From NCBI GenBank assembly GCA_902537815.1, contig CACBCS010000008.1:1-64000 (forward strand): a stretch of 64,000 bases of DNA, in the 5' to 3' direction. The translations under genes and the position numbers were made by a program. Positions 8,620-17,179 of the stretch are shown one piece after another; within the stretch, counting starts at the first letter, position 1; every line of letters starts with the position of its first letter. Below the pieces are notes generated by a model. The model was not told where the DNA came from and searched no databases. It saw nothing but the letters and a program-made list of their open reading frames with translations. This DNA is from an uncultured Pseudohongiella sp. GTDB lineage: Bacteria > Pseudomonadota > Gammaproteobacteria > Pseudomonadales > Pseudohongiellaceae.

Positions 8620-9930
8620 ATGAGACTGTTAAAAATCTGGAGCGTGGCATTCGCTGCGGCAATGACATCAGGCTGGACACTCGGGCAGTCCGAATCGGAT
8701 CGTGAGGTCACCTGGGCCGGCGATGTTGCTGCGATTTTTCAGGAGAAATGTCAGGAGTGCCACCGGCCCAACTCCATCGCGCCGATGCCGCTGTTGACCT
8801 ACGAAGAAGCCAAGCTGTTTGCGCCGGTGATTCGCTATCGCGTCGAAAATCGTGTGATGCCTCCCTGGCACGTCAATCCGCAGGTCGGCATTCAGGAGTT
8901 TACCAACGACCGGGGCCTAACTGAGGCAGAGCGCGCCACGATTCTGGCTTGGGTTGATCAGGGTGCACCGGAAGGTGATCCTGCGCTGGCACCGGCCGCA
9001 GTTGAGTTCAACGATGCGCTGGTCTGGCGCCTTGAAAATCAGATGGGCAGCCCTCCGGATCTGGTGGTCGCATCGGAGTCCTATGATCTGGCCGCTGTCA
9101 CCCAGGACAAATGGTTTCGCCCGATGACGCCGACCGGACTTACCGAGGAGCGCTGGGTAAAAGCCATCGAAATCCGCCCCAAGAATGATGCCAGCCGCCG
9201 AGTGGTGCATCACTCTCTGGCCTTCCTGCTGCAGCAGGAAGACGGCAAACGGGGCCTGCCTGAAGATGTTGACGTGCCCTTCGGGCCGAGTCTCTTTATG
9301 GAATGGGCGGTGGGTAAAGCTGGCCAGATTTTTCGTCCGGATACGGGTAAATTGATGATGCCCGGGTCTCAGATCATGTGGGAAATGCATCTGCATGCGA
9401 ATGGAGAAAGAGTGCCGGAGGCTCAGGTTGAGCTGGGCGTCTGGTTTCATGATGAGCCGCCCGAGCACCGCACTATTCTGAGTATGTTCGACGCGCAGGG
9501 GCCGCACAGCCTTGACATACCGCCGAATGAAATCGCCGTGACTCAGGGGACGTTTGTGTTGTCCGCACCGGCCCGCATTGAAAACTTTCAGCCGCACATG
9601 CACATGAGAGGCAAGGCGATGTCCATGGAAGCCATTTATCCGAACGGGGAGCGTGAGATGCTGTCCTTTGTGGACAATTTCCAATGGAACTGGCAAATCA
9701 ATTACGTGTATGAGGAAGAAGCAGCACCGATCGTGCCCAAAGGCACCATGATCGTAACGACGGCCTGGCATGACAATACTGCACAAAACCCCTATAACCC
9801 CGATCCGAATCAATGGGTAGGCTGGGGTGATCGTACCGTTGATGAGATGGCGCACAACTGGGTTGATGTGACCTATCTCGGGCAGGAAGAATATGAACGA
9901 CTCATTGCTGAACGTCGTGCGGGGCAGTGA
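8620..9930 (+). CDS. Secreted c-type cytochrome fused to type II copper monooxygenase-like domain
   Basis: A 436-residue exported protein with an N-terminal signal (MRLLKIWSVAFAAAM). One haem c motif, CQECH, lies at residues 44-48. A C-terminal region resembles ascorbate-dependent type II copper monooxygenases (peptidylglycine hydroxylase / dopamine hydroxylase fold). Candidate copper ligands are the His pair in RRVVHHSLAF, HLHANGE, and HMHMRGKAM about residue 325. The ribosome site is GGAGG. The arrangement suggests electron delivery from haem to copper in the periplasm, with oxidation of an unknown substrate. It follows the secreted companion gene at 7650. The haem motif is certain; the monooxygenase assignment is from the His patterns and remembered family layout. 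Confidence 0.8.
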   Translation: MRLLKIWSVAFAAAMTSGWTLGQSESDREVTWAGDVAAIFQEKCQECHRPNSIAPMPLLTYEEAKLFAPVIRYRVENRVMPPWHVNPQVGIQEFTNDRGLTEAERATILAWVDQGAPEGDPALAPAAVEFNDALVWRLENQMGSPPDLVVASESYDLAAVTQDKWFRPMTPTGLTEERWVKAIEIRPKNDASRRVVHHSLAFLLQQEDGKRGLPEDVDVPFGPSLFMEWAVGKAGQIFRPDTGKLMMPGSQIMWEMHLHANGERVPEAQVELGVWFHDEPPEHRTILSMFDAQGPHSLDIPPNEIAVTQGTFVLSAPARIENFQPHMHMRGKAMSMEAIYPNGEREMLSFVDNFQWNWQINYVYEEEAAPIVPKGTMIVTTAWHDNTAQNPYNPDPNQWVGWGDRTVDEMAHNWVDVTYLGQEEYERLIAERRAGQ

Positions 9931-10016
9931 CGGCATCCGTCAATGAGATTACTGCAATCAATGCCAAGTTGTGATACAGGTAACCTGGCGCCTTTTTTGT
10001 TTCATTCGGTTCTGCT

Positions 10017-11021
10017 TTGACCACGCTTTCAGTTCTTGATCTGACGCCGGTGCCGCAAGGTAGTTCGCCGGCAAAGGCGCTGAGCAACACGCTCAAGCTT
10101 GCCCAGGCGGCCGAAGGTTTTGGCTATCATCGATACTGGGTTGCTGAACATCACAACATGAAAGGCATTGCGAGTGCGGCGACGGCGGTAGTGATCGGTC
10201 ACATCGCGAATGGTACATCGACAATTCGGGTGGGGTCCGGGGGCATCATGCTTCCCAATCATGCTCCGCTGGTGATTGCCGAGCAGTTCGGCACGCTCGC
10301 TTCTCTCTATCCCGGGCGTATCGATCTGGGGCTGGGTCGGGCGCCGGGAACTGACCAGCTGACTGCCCATGCCCTGCGCAGAAATCTCGCCGGGAGCGCC
10401 GACAATTTTCCCAACGATGTGGTGGAACTCCAGCACTATCTTAGAGAGGCCAGCGAGGGACAGGCGGTAGTCGCCACGCCCGGCGCCGGCACCAACATAC
10501 CGCTGTGGATTCTCGGCTCAAGCCTGTTCGGCGCGCAACTCGCGGCGGCGCTTGGCCTGCCCTATGCCTTCGCGTCACACTTCGCGCCGCAAGACATGAT
10601 GCAGGCCATAGCTCTCTATCGCGAGCGGTTCAAACCCTCCGATCAGCTTCAAAAACCCCATGTCATGCTTGGCTATAACGTGTTTGTCGCGGACACAGAC
10701 GAGGAAGCGCGATATCTGCGTTCATCGGCTTTGCAGTCCATGCTGTCGCTGCGACGGGGAAATCCGATACAGCTGCCGCCACCGGTGGAGGGGCTTGAGG
10801 CAAGCTTAAGCGCTCCGGAAGCGGCCATGCTGGAGATGATTACCCGGTGCTCGGCGGTAGGATCGGTAGAAAGTGCGGCGAATCAGATGGGCGAATTCCT
10901 GATGCGTACAGGTGCTGATGAGTTGATGTGTGTCAGTTCGATATATGACCACGATAAACGGGTGCGCTCCTTCGGCCTGGCGCTGGAAGCGCGGGATTTG
11001 CTGCCTCAAAAAGCGGCCTAG
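10017..11021 (+). CDS. LLM class flavin-dependent oxidoreductase
   Basis: A 334-residue luciferase-like monooxygenase domain (TIM barrel using reduced FMN), closest in pattern to the YhbW-type 'alkanal monooxygenase alpha-like' group. Diagnostic segments are [19 protein letters not shown] at the N-terminus, [43 protein letters not shown] and GRAPGTD. The start is TTG at 10017: the family N-terminus begins there and no nearby ATG fits, although no clear Shine-Dalgarno is visible. The substrate is not predictable. It is monocistronic by spacing. Confidence 0.9.
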   Translation: MTTLSVLDLTPVPQGSSPAKALSNTLKLAQAAEGFGYHRYWVAEHHNMKGIASAATAVVIGHIANGTSTIRVGSGGIMLPNHAPLVIAEQFGTLASLYPGRIDLGLGRAPGTDQLTAHALRRNLAGSADNFPNDVVELQHYLREASEGQAVVATPGAGTNIPLWILGSSLFGAQLAAALGLPYAFASHFAPQDMMQAIALYRERFKPSDQLQKPHVMLGYNVFVADTDEEARYLRSSALQSMLSLRRGNPIQLPPPVEGLEASLSAPEAAMLEMITRCSAVGSVESAANQMGEFLMRTGADELMCVSSIYDHDKRVRSFGLALEARDLLPQKAA

Positions 11022-11156
11022 TCAGTAGTCCGGCCACCGGATTCGGGGCCAGTGTTGCCCCGAGGTCTGGGTGCGGCGGGACGGGATAAACAACGGCAAA
11101 GCGGTATGAATCGCTGTGTCTACTATAAAAAATGAGAATAAGCGGAGGAAAAACGC

Positions 11157-12359
11157 ATGTGTGACCACGAACGATCAAGCGAATCGGAGTCGCAGACCAT
11201 CTCGCGCAGAGCAGCAATTAAAAAGACCATGAACGCCGGGCTTGCCGCCGGCGCCGTTGCGTCGGCACCTTCATGGGTCCTGCCGGCACTTGCTCAAGGT
11301 GAGGAGCTGGTGCCGTTCAGTGATATGCCGGAAGATTATTCCCGGCCACCTGCGCGGCCCGGAGGAACCCACTTCCTTGATACTCGGCAGATCTCCTCAG
11401 ACAGCTTTTACACGGACAACCAAGATTTTTATGTGGTCCAGCACTACGGTCAGCCTGAGCTTGATTTGTCGAGCTACCGCCTGCAGATCACGGGTCTGGT
11501 GGATAATCCCGTCGAATATACCCTAGCGGACCTGCAGGCTATGCCGCAGGTTGATCTCGATGCGGGCTTCGAGTGTGGTGGCAATCGACCGCTCGGGATT
11601 TTTCAGGGCCTGATTGGCAACGCGAACTGGCGCGGCGTGCGGCTCAGAGATCTGCTTGAGGCGGCCGGTATTCAGCCGGAAGGGAAGGAAATCGTGTTTT
11701 TCGGCGGCGATATCGGCGTCGAGGAAATCAGGGAGACGGAGGTTGAGCAGGCCTTCGCCCGAAGCCTGCCAGTGGCCGATGCGATGCGCGACGTCAACAT
11801 GCTGGCGCTGCAGATGAATGGAGAAGCCATGCCGCAGGGTCATGGCCGCCCTGTGAGGTTGCTTGTTCCCGGCTTTTACGGGGTGGCAAACGTGAAGTGG
11901 CTGACCCAGATTCACGTGCAGGACCGGCGATACATGGGCAGGTTTATGGGTCGCGATTACGTCACTCTGAAAAAAGAACGTGTCGGAGATCAGGAGCGCT
12001 GGGTTGAAAACTCCGTGGCGCGCATTAATCTCAAATCGGCGATCGTTCGGGTGAGCCGCATGGTCGACGAGTTTACGATTACCGGTTTTGTACTGAACGA
12101 TGGCACGCCCCTGAAAAGTGTCGAGGTGAAAATCGATGACGGGCCCTGGAAGCGTGCCGAAATAGATCCGCGCTCCAGTCAGTATTCCTGGAAACTGTTC
12201 TCGATGCCGTGGAGCAATCCGGGTGCCGGAGAGCACACCATAGTCTCACGCGTGACAGACGCGAACGGGAACGTGCAGCCGGCCCAGAGTGAGTTACCCG
12301 AAAAAGTCAGCCGCTGGGAAAATTTTGGTCAAATGCCACGCACGCTGGTAATTAGCTGA
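11157..12359 (+). CDS. Tat-exported molybdopterin sulfite oxidase family protein
   Basis: A 400-residue periplasmic molybdoenzyme of the sulfite oxidase superfamily (SorA/SoxC-like). A twin-arginine signal SRRAAIKKT lies at 16-24, followed by a hydrophobic segment ending PALAQ. The catalytic domain contains the molybdenum-ligating cysteine in GFECGGNRP (Cys140), then ANWRGVRLRDLLEAAG and HGRPVRLLVPGFYGVANVKW. The last 110 residues form the Ig-like dimerisation domain (FVLNDGTPLKSVEVKIDDGPW). No haem motif is present, so a separate cytochrome would take the electrons; none is adjacent, although 8620 encodes one nearby. The GGAGG ribosome site supports the ATG at 11157. The substrate may be sulfite or another S-oxide. 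Confidence 0.9.
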   Translation: MCDHERSSESESQTISRRAAIKKTMNAGLAAGAVASAPSWVLPALAQGEELVPFSDMPEDYSRPPARPGGTHFLDTRQISSDSFYTDNQDFYVVQHYGQPELDLSSYRLQITGLVDNPVEYTLADLQAMPQVDLDAGFECGGNRPLGIFQGLIGNANWRGVRLRDLLEAAGIQPEGKEIVFFGGDIGVEEIRETEVEQAFARSLPVADAMRDVNMLALQMNGEAMPQGHGRPVRLLVPGFYGVANVKWLTQIHVQDRRYMGRFMGRDYVTLKKERVGDQERWVENSVARINLKSAIVRVSRMVDEFTITGFVLNDGTPLKSVEVKIDDGPWKRAEIDPRSSQYSWKLFSMPWSNPGAGEHTIVSRVTDANGNVQPAQSELPEKVSRWENFGQMPRTLVIS

Positions 12360-12396
12360 TCTTCAGTGAATTAGCGTTGAAGGAACCAGGCGCCTG

Positions 12397-12475
12397 CCTC
12401 TCGACCCTCGGTTTTTGGCTAAGTACAGACTCTCTGCGCGCTTCTGGCGCATGGCCAGACAGCCTGGTCGAGAGG
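12397..12475. repeat. Nested inverted repeat upstream of the VOC gene
   Basis: CCTCTCGACC at 12397-12406 is perfectly complementary to GGTCGAGAGG at 12466-12475. Between them TCTGGC (12443-12448) pairs with GCCAGA (12454-12459). The structure lies in the 140-base gap between the sulfite-oxidase-like gene and the VOC gene, ending 24 bases before the VOC ATG. No U-tract follows, so it is not a standard terminator. It may be a structured leader, a cruciform or a small RNA. Confidence 0.55.
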
Positions 12476-12499
12476 TTTGAGTAACTTTAGGAGAGGCAC

Positions 12500-12927
12500 A
12501 TGTTCAGCCATGTAATATTGGGCGCAAATGATCTGGAAGCTTCCCGTAAATTTTATGACGCGGCGCTGGCCACTCTGGGGATCGGTGAGCCCGCTCATGA
12601 TCCGGAGGGCGCTATTTTTACCGCACCCCTACCGGTGTTTTTGGAATTACCAATCCCATTAACGGTGAACCGGCTAAGCACGGCAATGGCTTTACTCTCG
12701 GCTTCGCCGCAGAGAGTCCGAAAGCGGTGGACGCCTGGCATAAGGCCGGCGTCGAAGCAGGTGATACAGACTGCGAGGACCCTCCCGGTATTCGCGGAGG
12801 GGCGGGGATTAAGATATATATTGCCTATCTGAGAGATCCGGCGGGCAATAAAATTTGTGGACTACACCGCATGTCACAGGCAGCGGCGGTACAGGGCGAA
12901 AAGTCTTTCCCAGTGCCGCTCTGCTGA
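12500..12927 (+). pseudogene. VOC (glyoxalase/bleomycin-resistance) family protein, frameshifted
   Basis: The start (GGAGAGG ribosome site, MFSHVILGANDLEASRKFYD) is a normal VOC N-terminus in one frame up to about 12620. From 12634 the family sequence continues in another frame (GVFGITNPINGEPAKHGNG, DAWHKAGVEAG, YIAYLRDPAGNKICGLHRM). Between 12620 and 12633 one base appears to be missing, in the C-rich segment ending ACCCCTACC. As written, the first frame yields a 110-residue product with a meaningless tail. The second frame ends at 12927, overlapping the convergent hydrolase by 54 bases. It is either a true pseudogene or a sequencing or assembly error. The intact protein would be a single VOC domain metal-dependent lyase or dioxygenase-like protein. 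Confidence 0.85.
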
Positions 12928-13593
12928 GGCCTTGTCATACATACCCTCTCTTTTCGGGAATACGAAACCGTGTTGGGTCCCCGGGTACCACTCGACGCGC
13001 GCATTGATCGCAATCTCTTTGAGGTGTGACTTTAGGGACTCCACCATTTCTGTGGGTGCGTAGCTGTCGGTTTCGGCACAGCCAAAATACATCTCTCCGG
13101 TAATTTTATGCGCCTCAAAGTGCGGTGAATCGGGTGCATCGGTCATCAGCCTGACGCCATGGAATGAGGCGCTTGCGGCAACGCGATCAGGAAACCGCGC
13201 TGCCGCAGCAAAAGCGAAAGGGCCACTCATACAGTAGCCCACACAGCCGAGCCTGTCCGGTTTCGCCGCATCGTCCCGGTCTGCATAGTCAATGAGCTGA
13301 GCGATGTCCGTGCAGATCATGTCGTTGCTGAGCGAGTCCATATGCGCATGCATTTCTTCCCGGGTTGATTCAGCAATGCGATAAACACGCACGCGTCGGT
13401 AGTAGAGGTTAGGCAGCATGACGTAATAGCCGGCGGTGCCGAGTCTCCTGGCCATGTCATGCAGCTCGCCGCGCTTACCCGGTGCGTCCATCAGGAACAG
13501 TACGACAGGATGAGGCCCTTCTTCTTCCGGATGGGTGATGAAGGTATTCATGTCGCCATCGGCGGTTGCTATGTCGATTTCTTTTTCAATCAA
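12874..13593 (-). CDS. Dienelactone hydrolase family protein
   Basis: A 239-residue alpha/beta-hydrolase of the dienelactone hydrolase family. The catalytic triad can be read as Cys121 in GYCMSG, Asp176 in AETD and His208 in TQHGF, the standard order for this family. The start is TTG at 13593, giving MIEKEIDIATADG, with only a weak GGAA upstream. It is the last gene of a minus-strand cluster with DUF6152 and two related secreted proteins (79 bases after DUF6152). Its 3' end overlaps the frameshifted VOC gene tail. It may act on lactones or esters; the natural substrate is unknown. Confidence 0.92.
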   Translation of the reverse strand: MIEKEIDIATADGDMNTFITHPEEEGPHPVVLFLMDAPGKRGELHDMARRLGTAGYYVMLPNLYYRRVRVYRIAESTREEMHAHMDSLSNDMICTDIAQLIDYADRDDAAKPDRLGCVGYCMSGPFAFAAAARFPDRVAASASFHGVRLMTDAPDSPHFEAHKITGEMYFGCAETDSYAPTEMVESLKSHLKEIAINARVEWYPGTQHGFVFPKREGMYDKASAERHWERLFALYRRCL

Positions 13594-13671
13594 AGTTGAA
13601 TTTCCGGCCTTCGGCAGACAACAGGTCGATCGTCCCTGACGGGGTCTATCAGCCTGGCCGGTGCGTTTTGC

Positions 13672-14109
13672 TTAATTGCGGTCCTGATCGTAAGGTGCCC
13701 CGGTCCCTGATGAGCCCATAAAGAACTTGCGCCCGTCTTCAAAAGTGATGTCCCGGCCATTGGCCCGCGCGCTTCGATCCTTACTCTGATACCCATCGAC
13801 TACGATAAACGTTCCCGGCAGGATCGTGTCCCGTGAGAGTCCACGACGCAGCAGTGTATTCGGTGTGCCACCCTCGACCATCCAGGTCGTTTTGCTACCG
13901 TCATCATTGGTGACCTCCAGATGGATCCAGGTATGAGGGTTCACCCACTCAACGCGCACAATTGGGCCGCGCAACAGCACCGGACGGTTAGGGTCAAATT
14001 CGGCGCTGAAGGCGTGATGGGCGACGGCCTGCATACCGACGCTTATCCACAGCCCGGCAGCAAGTAGTCCTGCTGCGCTGGTTTTAAGCCAAAAAGAAAT
14101 TGATTTCAT
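13672..14109 (-). CDS. DUF6152 family secreted protein
   Basis: A 145-residue exported protein with a clear signal peptide (hydrophobic core AGLLAAGLWISVGM, cleavage near AVAHH). The mature protein starts with HHAFSAEFD and carries VEWVNPHTWIHLEV and WMVEGGTPNTLLRRG, the signature blocks of DUF6152. The HH at the mature N-terminus could bind a metal (inference). GGGAG lies upstream of the ATG. It sits directly downstream of two secreted proteins of the P-D-F-x-G-x-W family. A second DUF6152 gene at 48149 has the same kind of neighbour. Function unknown. Confidence 0.88.
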   Translation of the reverse strand: MKSISFWLKTSAAGLLAAGLWISVGMQAVAHHAFSAEFDPNRPVLLRGPIVRVEWVNPHTWIHLEVTNDDGSKTTWMVEGGTPNTLLRRGLSRDTILPGTFIVVDGYQSKDRSARANGRDITFEDGRKFFMGSSGTGAPYDQDRN

Positions 14110-14139
14110 GATAGTGCTCCCTGTTTGTCTTCCGGCGGT

Positions 14140-15261
14140 TTATTGAGTCGGATTGGCAATGCCACCCGGGTCTTCGCCCCGGTATTCTGCTTCCAGTACA
14201 CGAGCGCCTTTCATGATGCCTTCCAGTGCATAGTTCGCTTCATGACAGGCATACTCGAACAGTTTGTTGTCGGTGCGTGGCCATGAGTACTCGCCGCTAA
14301 AAGAAGCAGTCCACACGGTAGGGTCTTCTACAGTAAAGCGGTAGATCACCTTGTCGCTGTTCTCGTACTCAAAGTATTCGGTGACTACCATGTTGGCCGA
14401 GCCGCGCGAGAAATTGGGGGTGTCCCTGAAGTTTGTCGTTTCAACCACCAGAGTGTCACCTTCCCACCAACCGATAGAATCGCCGAGCCATTTCTGAATG
14501 GTGGACGGATCATGCTCCGCGTTCATTCTGACGATGCGTGCTTCGTGCACCATTTCAATCTGAATAAGAATGGTGTCTTCCGTTTGCACAATGCGTTTAT
14601 GGTTGTTGTACAGTGCGGGAAGCATAGGCGGCCCTGCTGTGGAGCCAAATGACATGATGCAGCGCTCCGCAAATGGCCGGTTTTCAGGATTGTCGTAGGG
14701 CCCGGGTGCCTCCAATCCCGCATCCAGCCAGTAAGCGGTACCATCATTTGCACCACCTTCCCGGCGCGGTGCTTCGCCTGCACCCAGGGCCGCACGACGC
14801 GCATCACGAAGTGCATCGGTTACCGGTGGCAACCTGCCGTTGAGGGGGTCGGTAATAATGGATGAGCGGAATTCGCCGTTTATCCGGACCACATCCGTGC
14901 CGTTGTCTACCCAGAATGTGTTGTAGCCGCCGACGTTGCCGGCCGCACCGGTAGAACCGTCTCCACCCTGAGGAGGTGCTGAGCGGTTGGGATCAGTGCC
15001 CACCTGATTCCCTTCCTTACGCTCGAATTCGGCATTGGCAATGCCAAAGGCTTCGTCGTTGGTCAGGATAAGCCGATTTGCGAATTGTGAGGGACGTTGA
15101 AACGGCGTCAGCGTTGACACGTCGTAGGTGCCGGAAAAATCCGGTTTGCCATTGGCGGTACGGGGAATTTCACCGTTCTGTGCCAGACTCATAGGCGCGA
15201 TGCAGAGCCCCGCAATCGCGGTAACCAGCAGGTAGGTGGAACGTTTTTTGGAAGTTTTCAT
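14140..15261 (-). CDS. Secreted protein of unknown function, GKPDFSGTYD family (copy 1)
   Basis: A 373-residue exported protein without a named domain that I recognise. Start at 15261 is set by AGGAG seven bases upstream; a second ATG two codons earlier is too close to that site. Signal peptide 1-28 ends SLAQNG. Shared with the genes at 15278 and 22072 are the opening N-G-K-P-D-F-S-G, an R-C-x-x-x-G-x-P-like middle region (ERCIMSFGSTAG), EDTILIQIEMVHEARIVR, the strongly conserved WWEGDTLVVETTNF, and a C-terminal YEYACHEANYALEGI. It lies 16 bases after the upstream paralogue and 30 before DUF6152, so it is part of an operon. A lipocalin-like or beta-rich envelope protein is possible. Confidence 0.8.
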   Translation of the reverse strand: MKTSKKRSTYLLVTAIAGLCIAPMSLAQNGEIPRTANGKPDFSGTYDVSTLTPFQRPSQFANRLILTNDEAFGIANAEFERKEGNQVGTDPNRSAPPQGGDGSTGAAGNVGGYNTFWVDNGTDVVRINGEFRSSIITDPLNGRLPPVTDALRDARRAALGAGEAPRREGGANDGTAYWLDAGLEAPGPYDNPENRPFAERCIMSFGSTAGPPMLPALYNNHKRIVQTEDTILIQIEMVHEARIVRMNAEHDPSTIQKWLGDSIGWWEGDTLVVETTNFRDTPNFSRGSANMVVTEYFEYENSDKVIYRFTVEDPTVWTASFSGEYSWPRTDNKLFEYACHEANYALEGIMKGARVLEAEYRGEDPGGIANPTQ

Positions 15262-15277
15262 GTCCATGCTCCTGAGC

Positions 15278-16138
15278 TTAATCTCGGGGAAGCGGGTATC
15301 TGCGATACTCACCATAAATCAGTTCTTCAACGAATTCGACGCAGCGAAAATCCATGATTCGGGCGTCAGGCTCCATGCGACGGTAGATAGGCATTTTGAT
15401 GGTAAAGGGCTCAGTCAGTACCAGGGGATCTTCAATTGTCGCTTCGTAGTTGATGTGATTGGGGCCCATCAGGGTATAGCGCTCGGTGACTTTCATCTGA
15501 TAGCTGTGATGACTGCCGGCGCGATCCAGCCAGGTGCCGTCATGCAGTCCCGTCACTTCGACCACCAGGGTGTCTCCTTCCCAGCGTCCTGCTGACCACC
15601 CCATCCAGGAGTCAAGCGGTGCCGGGCCCGGGTCTTCCAGGTAAATATCCCGCACGGCACCGGCAAATTGATAGGCAATAAAAAAATCGTTCTCACTCTG
15701 AATGATCTGAAAAGGATGGGGCAGGTAGGTCGCCCTCGGCACTCCCGGCATATAGCACTTTACTTCAGGATCCCGGGTGATCCAGTTCGCCGCGTTGTCT
15801 TCTTTGACCCTGCGCGCCTGCTCGTTGTAGGGAATTCGGCCACCACCTTCAATGATCCCCATGGAGCCGGGGACCGAGAGAACGGCTCCGGCAGCGAGGG
15901 TTTCTGCGGCTGGCACTGCATTGACTGGGCCCTCCCGCATCATTACCGAGTGTCTTGCAATATGGGGTTCTAAATCCCAGTTGGCTTCGTTCAAGACCTG
16001 CCAGACGCCGTTAAAATCAGGCAGTCCGTTTGAGAGGCGCGGAATTTCCTGAGCGCTCAGCGGGAGATGTCCTGTGAGCATCACCAACAGAACAGGCAGT
16101 CGGAGAGAACGAAAAGATGGGAGAAGCTTGAACGACAT
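15278..16138 (-). CDS. Secreted protein of unknown function, GLPDFNGVWQ family (copy 2)
   Basis: A 286-residue exported protein homologous to its downstream neighbour. It has the opening RLSNGLPDFNGVWQV after a signal peptide ending PLSAQ, IIQSENDFFIAYQFAG in the middle, WEGDTLVVEVTGLHDG, then TERYTLMGPNHINYEATIED. I set the start at 16138 because GGAGA lies seven bases upstream and the signal peptide begins there; the frame is open 59 codons further without support. It is the first gene of the minus-strand cluster 16138-12874. Function unknown. The repeated pairing with DUF6152 is the only functional hint. Confidence 0.8.
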   Translation of the reverse strand: MSFKLLPSFRSLRLPVLLVMLTGHLPLSAQEIPRLSNGLPDFNGVWQVLNEANWDLEPHIARHSVMMREGPVNAVPAAETLAAGAVLSVPGSMGIIEGGGRIPYNEQARRVKEDNAANWITRDPEVKCYMPGVPRATYLPHPFQIIQSENDFFIAYQFAGAVRDIYLEDPGPAPLDSWMGWSAGRWEGDTLVVEVTGLHDGTWLDRAGSHHSYQMKVTERYTLMGPNHINYEATIEDPLVLTEPFTIKMPIYRRMEPDARIMDFRCVEFVEELIYGEYRRYPLPRD

Positions 16139-16363
16139 TGATGTCTCCGTGCAGGGTGCCATGATGCGAGATCTGGAACCTGATTGACTTTTTATTGTGA
16201 TCGCCCCCGCGCCCGGTCGGCTGGAGGACGATGGACGGCACCAGATGTGCTGCCGCATGTCCCGATTGTGCCGTATGGTGCGCGAAAAGAAAAATCCGCT
16301 GTCCGTGCCCGGCACGACCCGATGATACTTGCGACGCGCACCGCCGGATGCGATCGAGCTGTT

Positions 16364-16987
16364 TTATTCAGGTCGTACCATCGTGAAGCTTGAATCCGCG
16401 TCTACCCGCGCGTAATCATTGTACCCGAGTCGGCCGATCGGCATCATTTTAGCGACATCAATAACGCCGTCTCCGGTGATCATGGCGTCATCAATGTGGA
16501 CACCAATGACTTCTCCAAAGATGACCTTGTAGCCATCTGCTTGATCCCAGCCTGGGATCAGGGTGGTTTTAAGATACTTGCATTCCAACTGAACCGGCGC
16601 TTCGGCAATCCTCGGCACCTTTACTAGAGTGGAGCTGACGGGCGTCAGACTTGCCAGCGCAATCTCGTCCGCCTCCGGAGGCAGGGTGGCAGAAGACAGA
16701 TTCATCTGCTCTCTAAATTCCCACGTTGCCAGATTGCAAACGAACTCACCGGTAGTTTCGACATTCCGGGCCGTGTCCTTGTTACGATCATCGGCACTGC
16801 TTACACCTGCTGAAAACATAACGGTTGGGGGTCGGTAACACACGGCATTGAAAAAGCTGTAAGGGGCCAGATTAAACACCCCGTCGCTGTCGACCGAGCT
16901 GATCCAGCCTATGGGCCGCGGGATCACCAAGCTATTGAAAGGGTTCTTGGGCAGTCCGTGGTTCTGGTTTTTCGGTTCATAGAACAT
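16364..16987 (-). CDS. Flavin reductase family protein (split-barrel FMN-binding)
   Basis: A 207-residue protein of the flavin reductase-like FMN-binding family (DIM6/NTAB type). Typical blocks are VIPRPIGWISSVDSDGVFNLAPYSFFNAV at about residues 20-48, PTVMFSAG, KDTARNVETTGEFVCNLAT and VIFGEVIGVHIDD. Start at 16987 (MFYEPKNQNH) has GGAG upstream and matches family N-termini; the frame extends 23 codons further without support. Such proteins supply reduced flavin or act as flavoenzymes themselves. A partner could be the flavin-dependent oxidoreductase at 10017, but nothing ties them together. It is divergent from the POT transporter. Confidence 0.9.
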   Translation of the reverse strand: MFYEPKNQNHGLPKNPFNSLVIPRPIGWISSVDSDGVFNLAPYSFFNAVCYRPPTVMFSAGVSSADDRNKDTARNVETTGEFVCNLATWEFREQMNLSSATLPPEADEIALASLTPVSSTLVKVPRIAEAPVQLECKYLKTTLIPGWDQADGYKVIFGEVIGVHIDDAMITGDGVIDVAKMMPIGRLGYNDYARVDADSSFTMVRPE

Positions 16988-17139
16988 GGGGCGGGCTCCA
17001 TACGGAAGGTTGGTAAAGACAGAGCGAATCATCTCGCATCCCGGTCTGCAAGCCAATGGCGAGGCTGACGTCAGGCCGGCGGGACCTTACCTTGTCTGCT
17101 TCGAAAAGCAAGAGTTTTAACCTTCCTGCGCCGGAAAAT

Positions 17140-17173
17140 CCGGCGGTGCTTCCCGCCGGTTTTTCGTTACAAT
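17140..17173 (+). promoter_or_regulatory. Terminator-like hairpin and TACAAT element directly before the POT start
   Basis: CCGGCGG (17140-17146) pairs perfectly with CCGCCGG (17153-17159) over a six-base loop and is followed by TTTTT (17160-17164), the form of an intrinsic terminator. TACAAT (17168-17173) follows and resembles a -10 box, with no good -35. It would put transcription start near the ATG at 17180, where no ribosome site is visible. It could insulate the transporter from upstream transcription while allowing a leaderless transcript. This is inference. Confidence 0.5.
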
Positions 17174-17179
17174 GATTAC

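Noticed and set aside
8917-9936. 339-codon open frame antisense to the cytochrome/copper gene
   Set aside because: No start site or family match, and the opposite frame has haem and copper motifs and a strong ribosome site; it is a shadow of codon bias.
9980-10003. Terminator-like sequence ending in TTTTTT after the cytochrome gene
   Set aside because: Only three to four pairs can form around the loop; too weak to call.
11044-11062. CGGGGC/GCCCCG hairpin after the LLM oxidoreductase
   Set aside because: Perfect six-base stem but no U-tract and ordinary GC-rich sequence; not distinctive.
11523-12236. 237-codon open frame antisense to the sulfite-oxidase-like gene
   Set aside because: Shadow of a well-supported gene, with no domain and no ribosome site.
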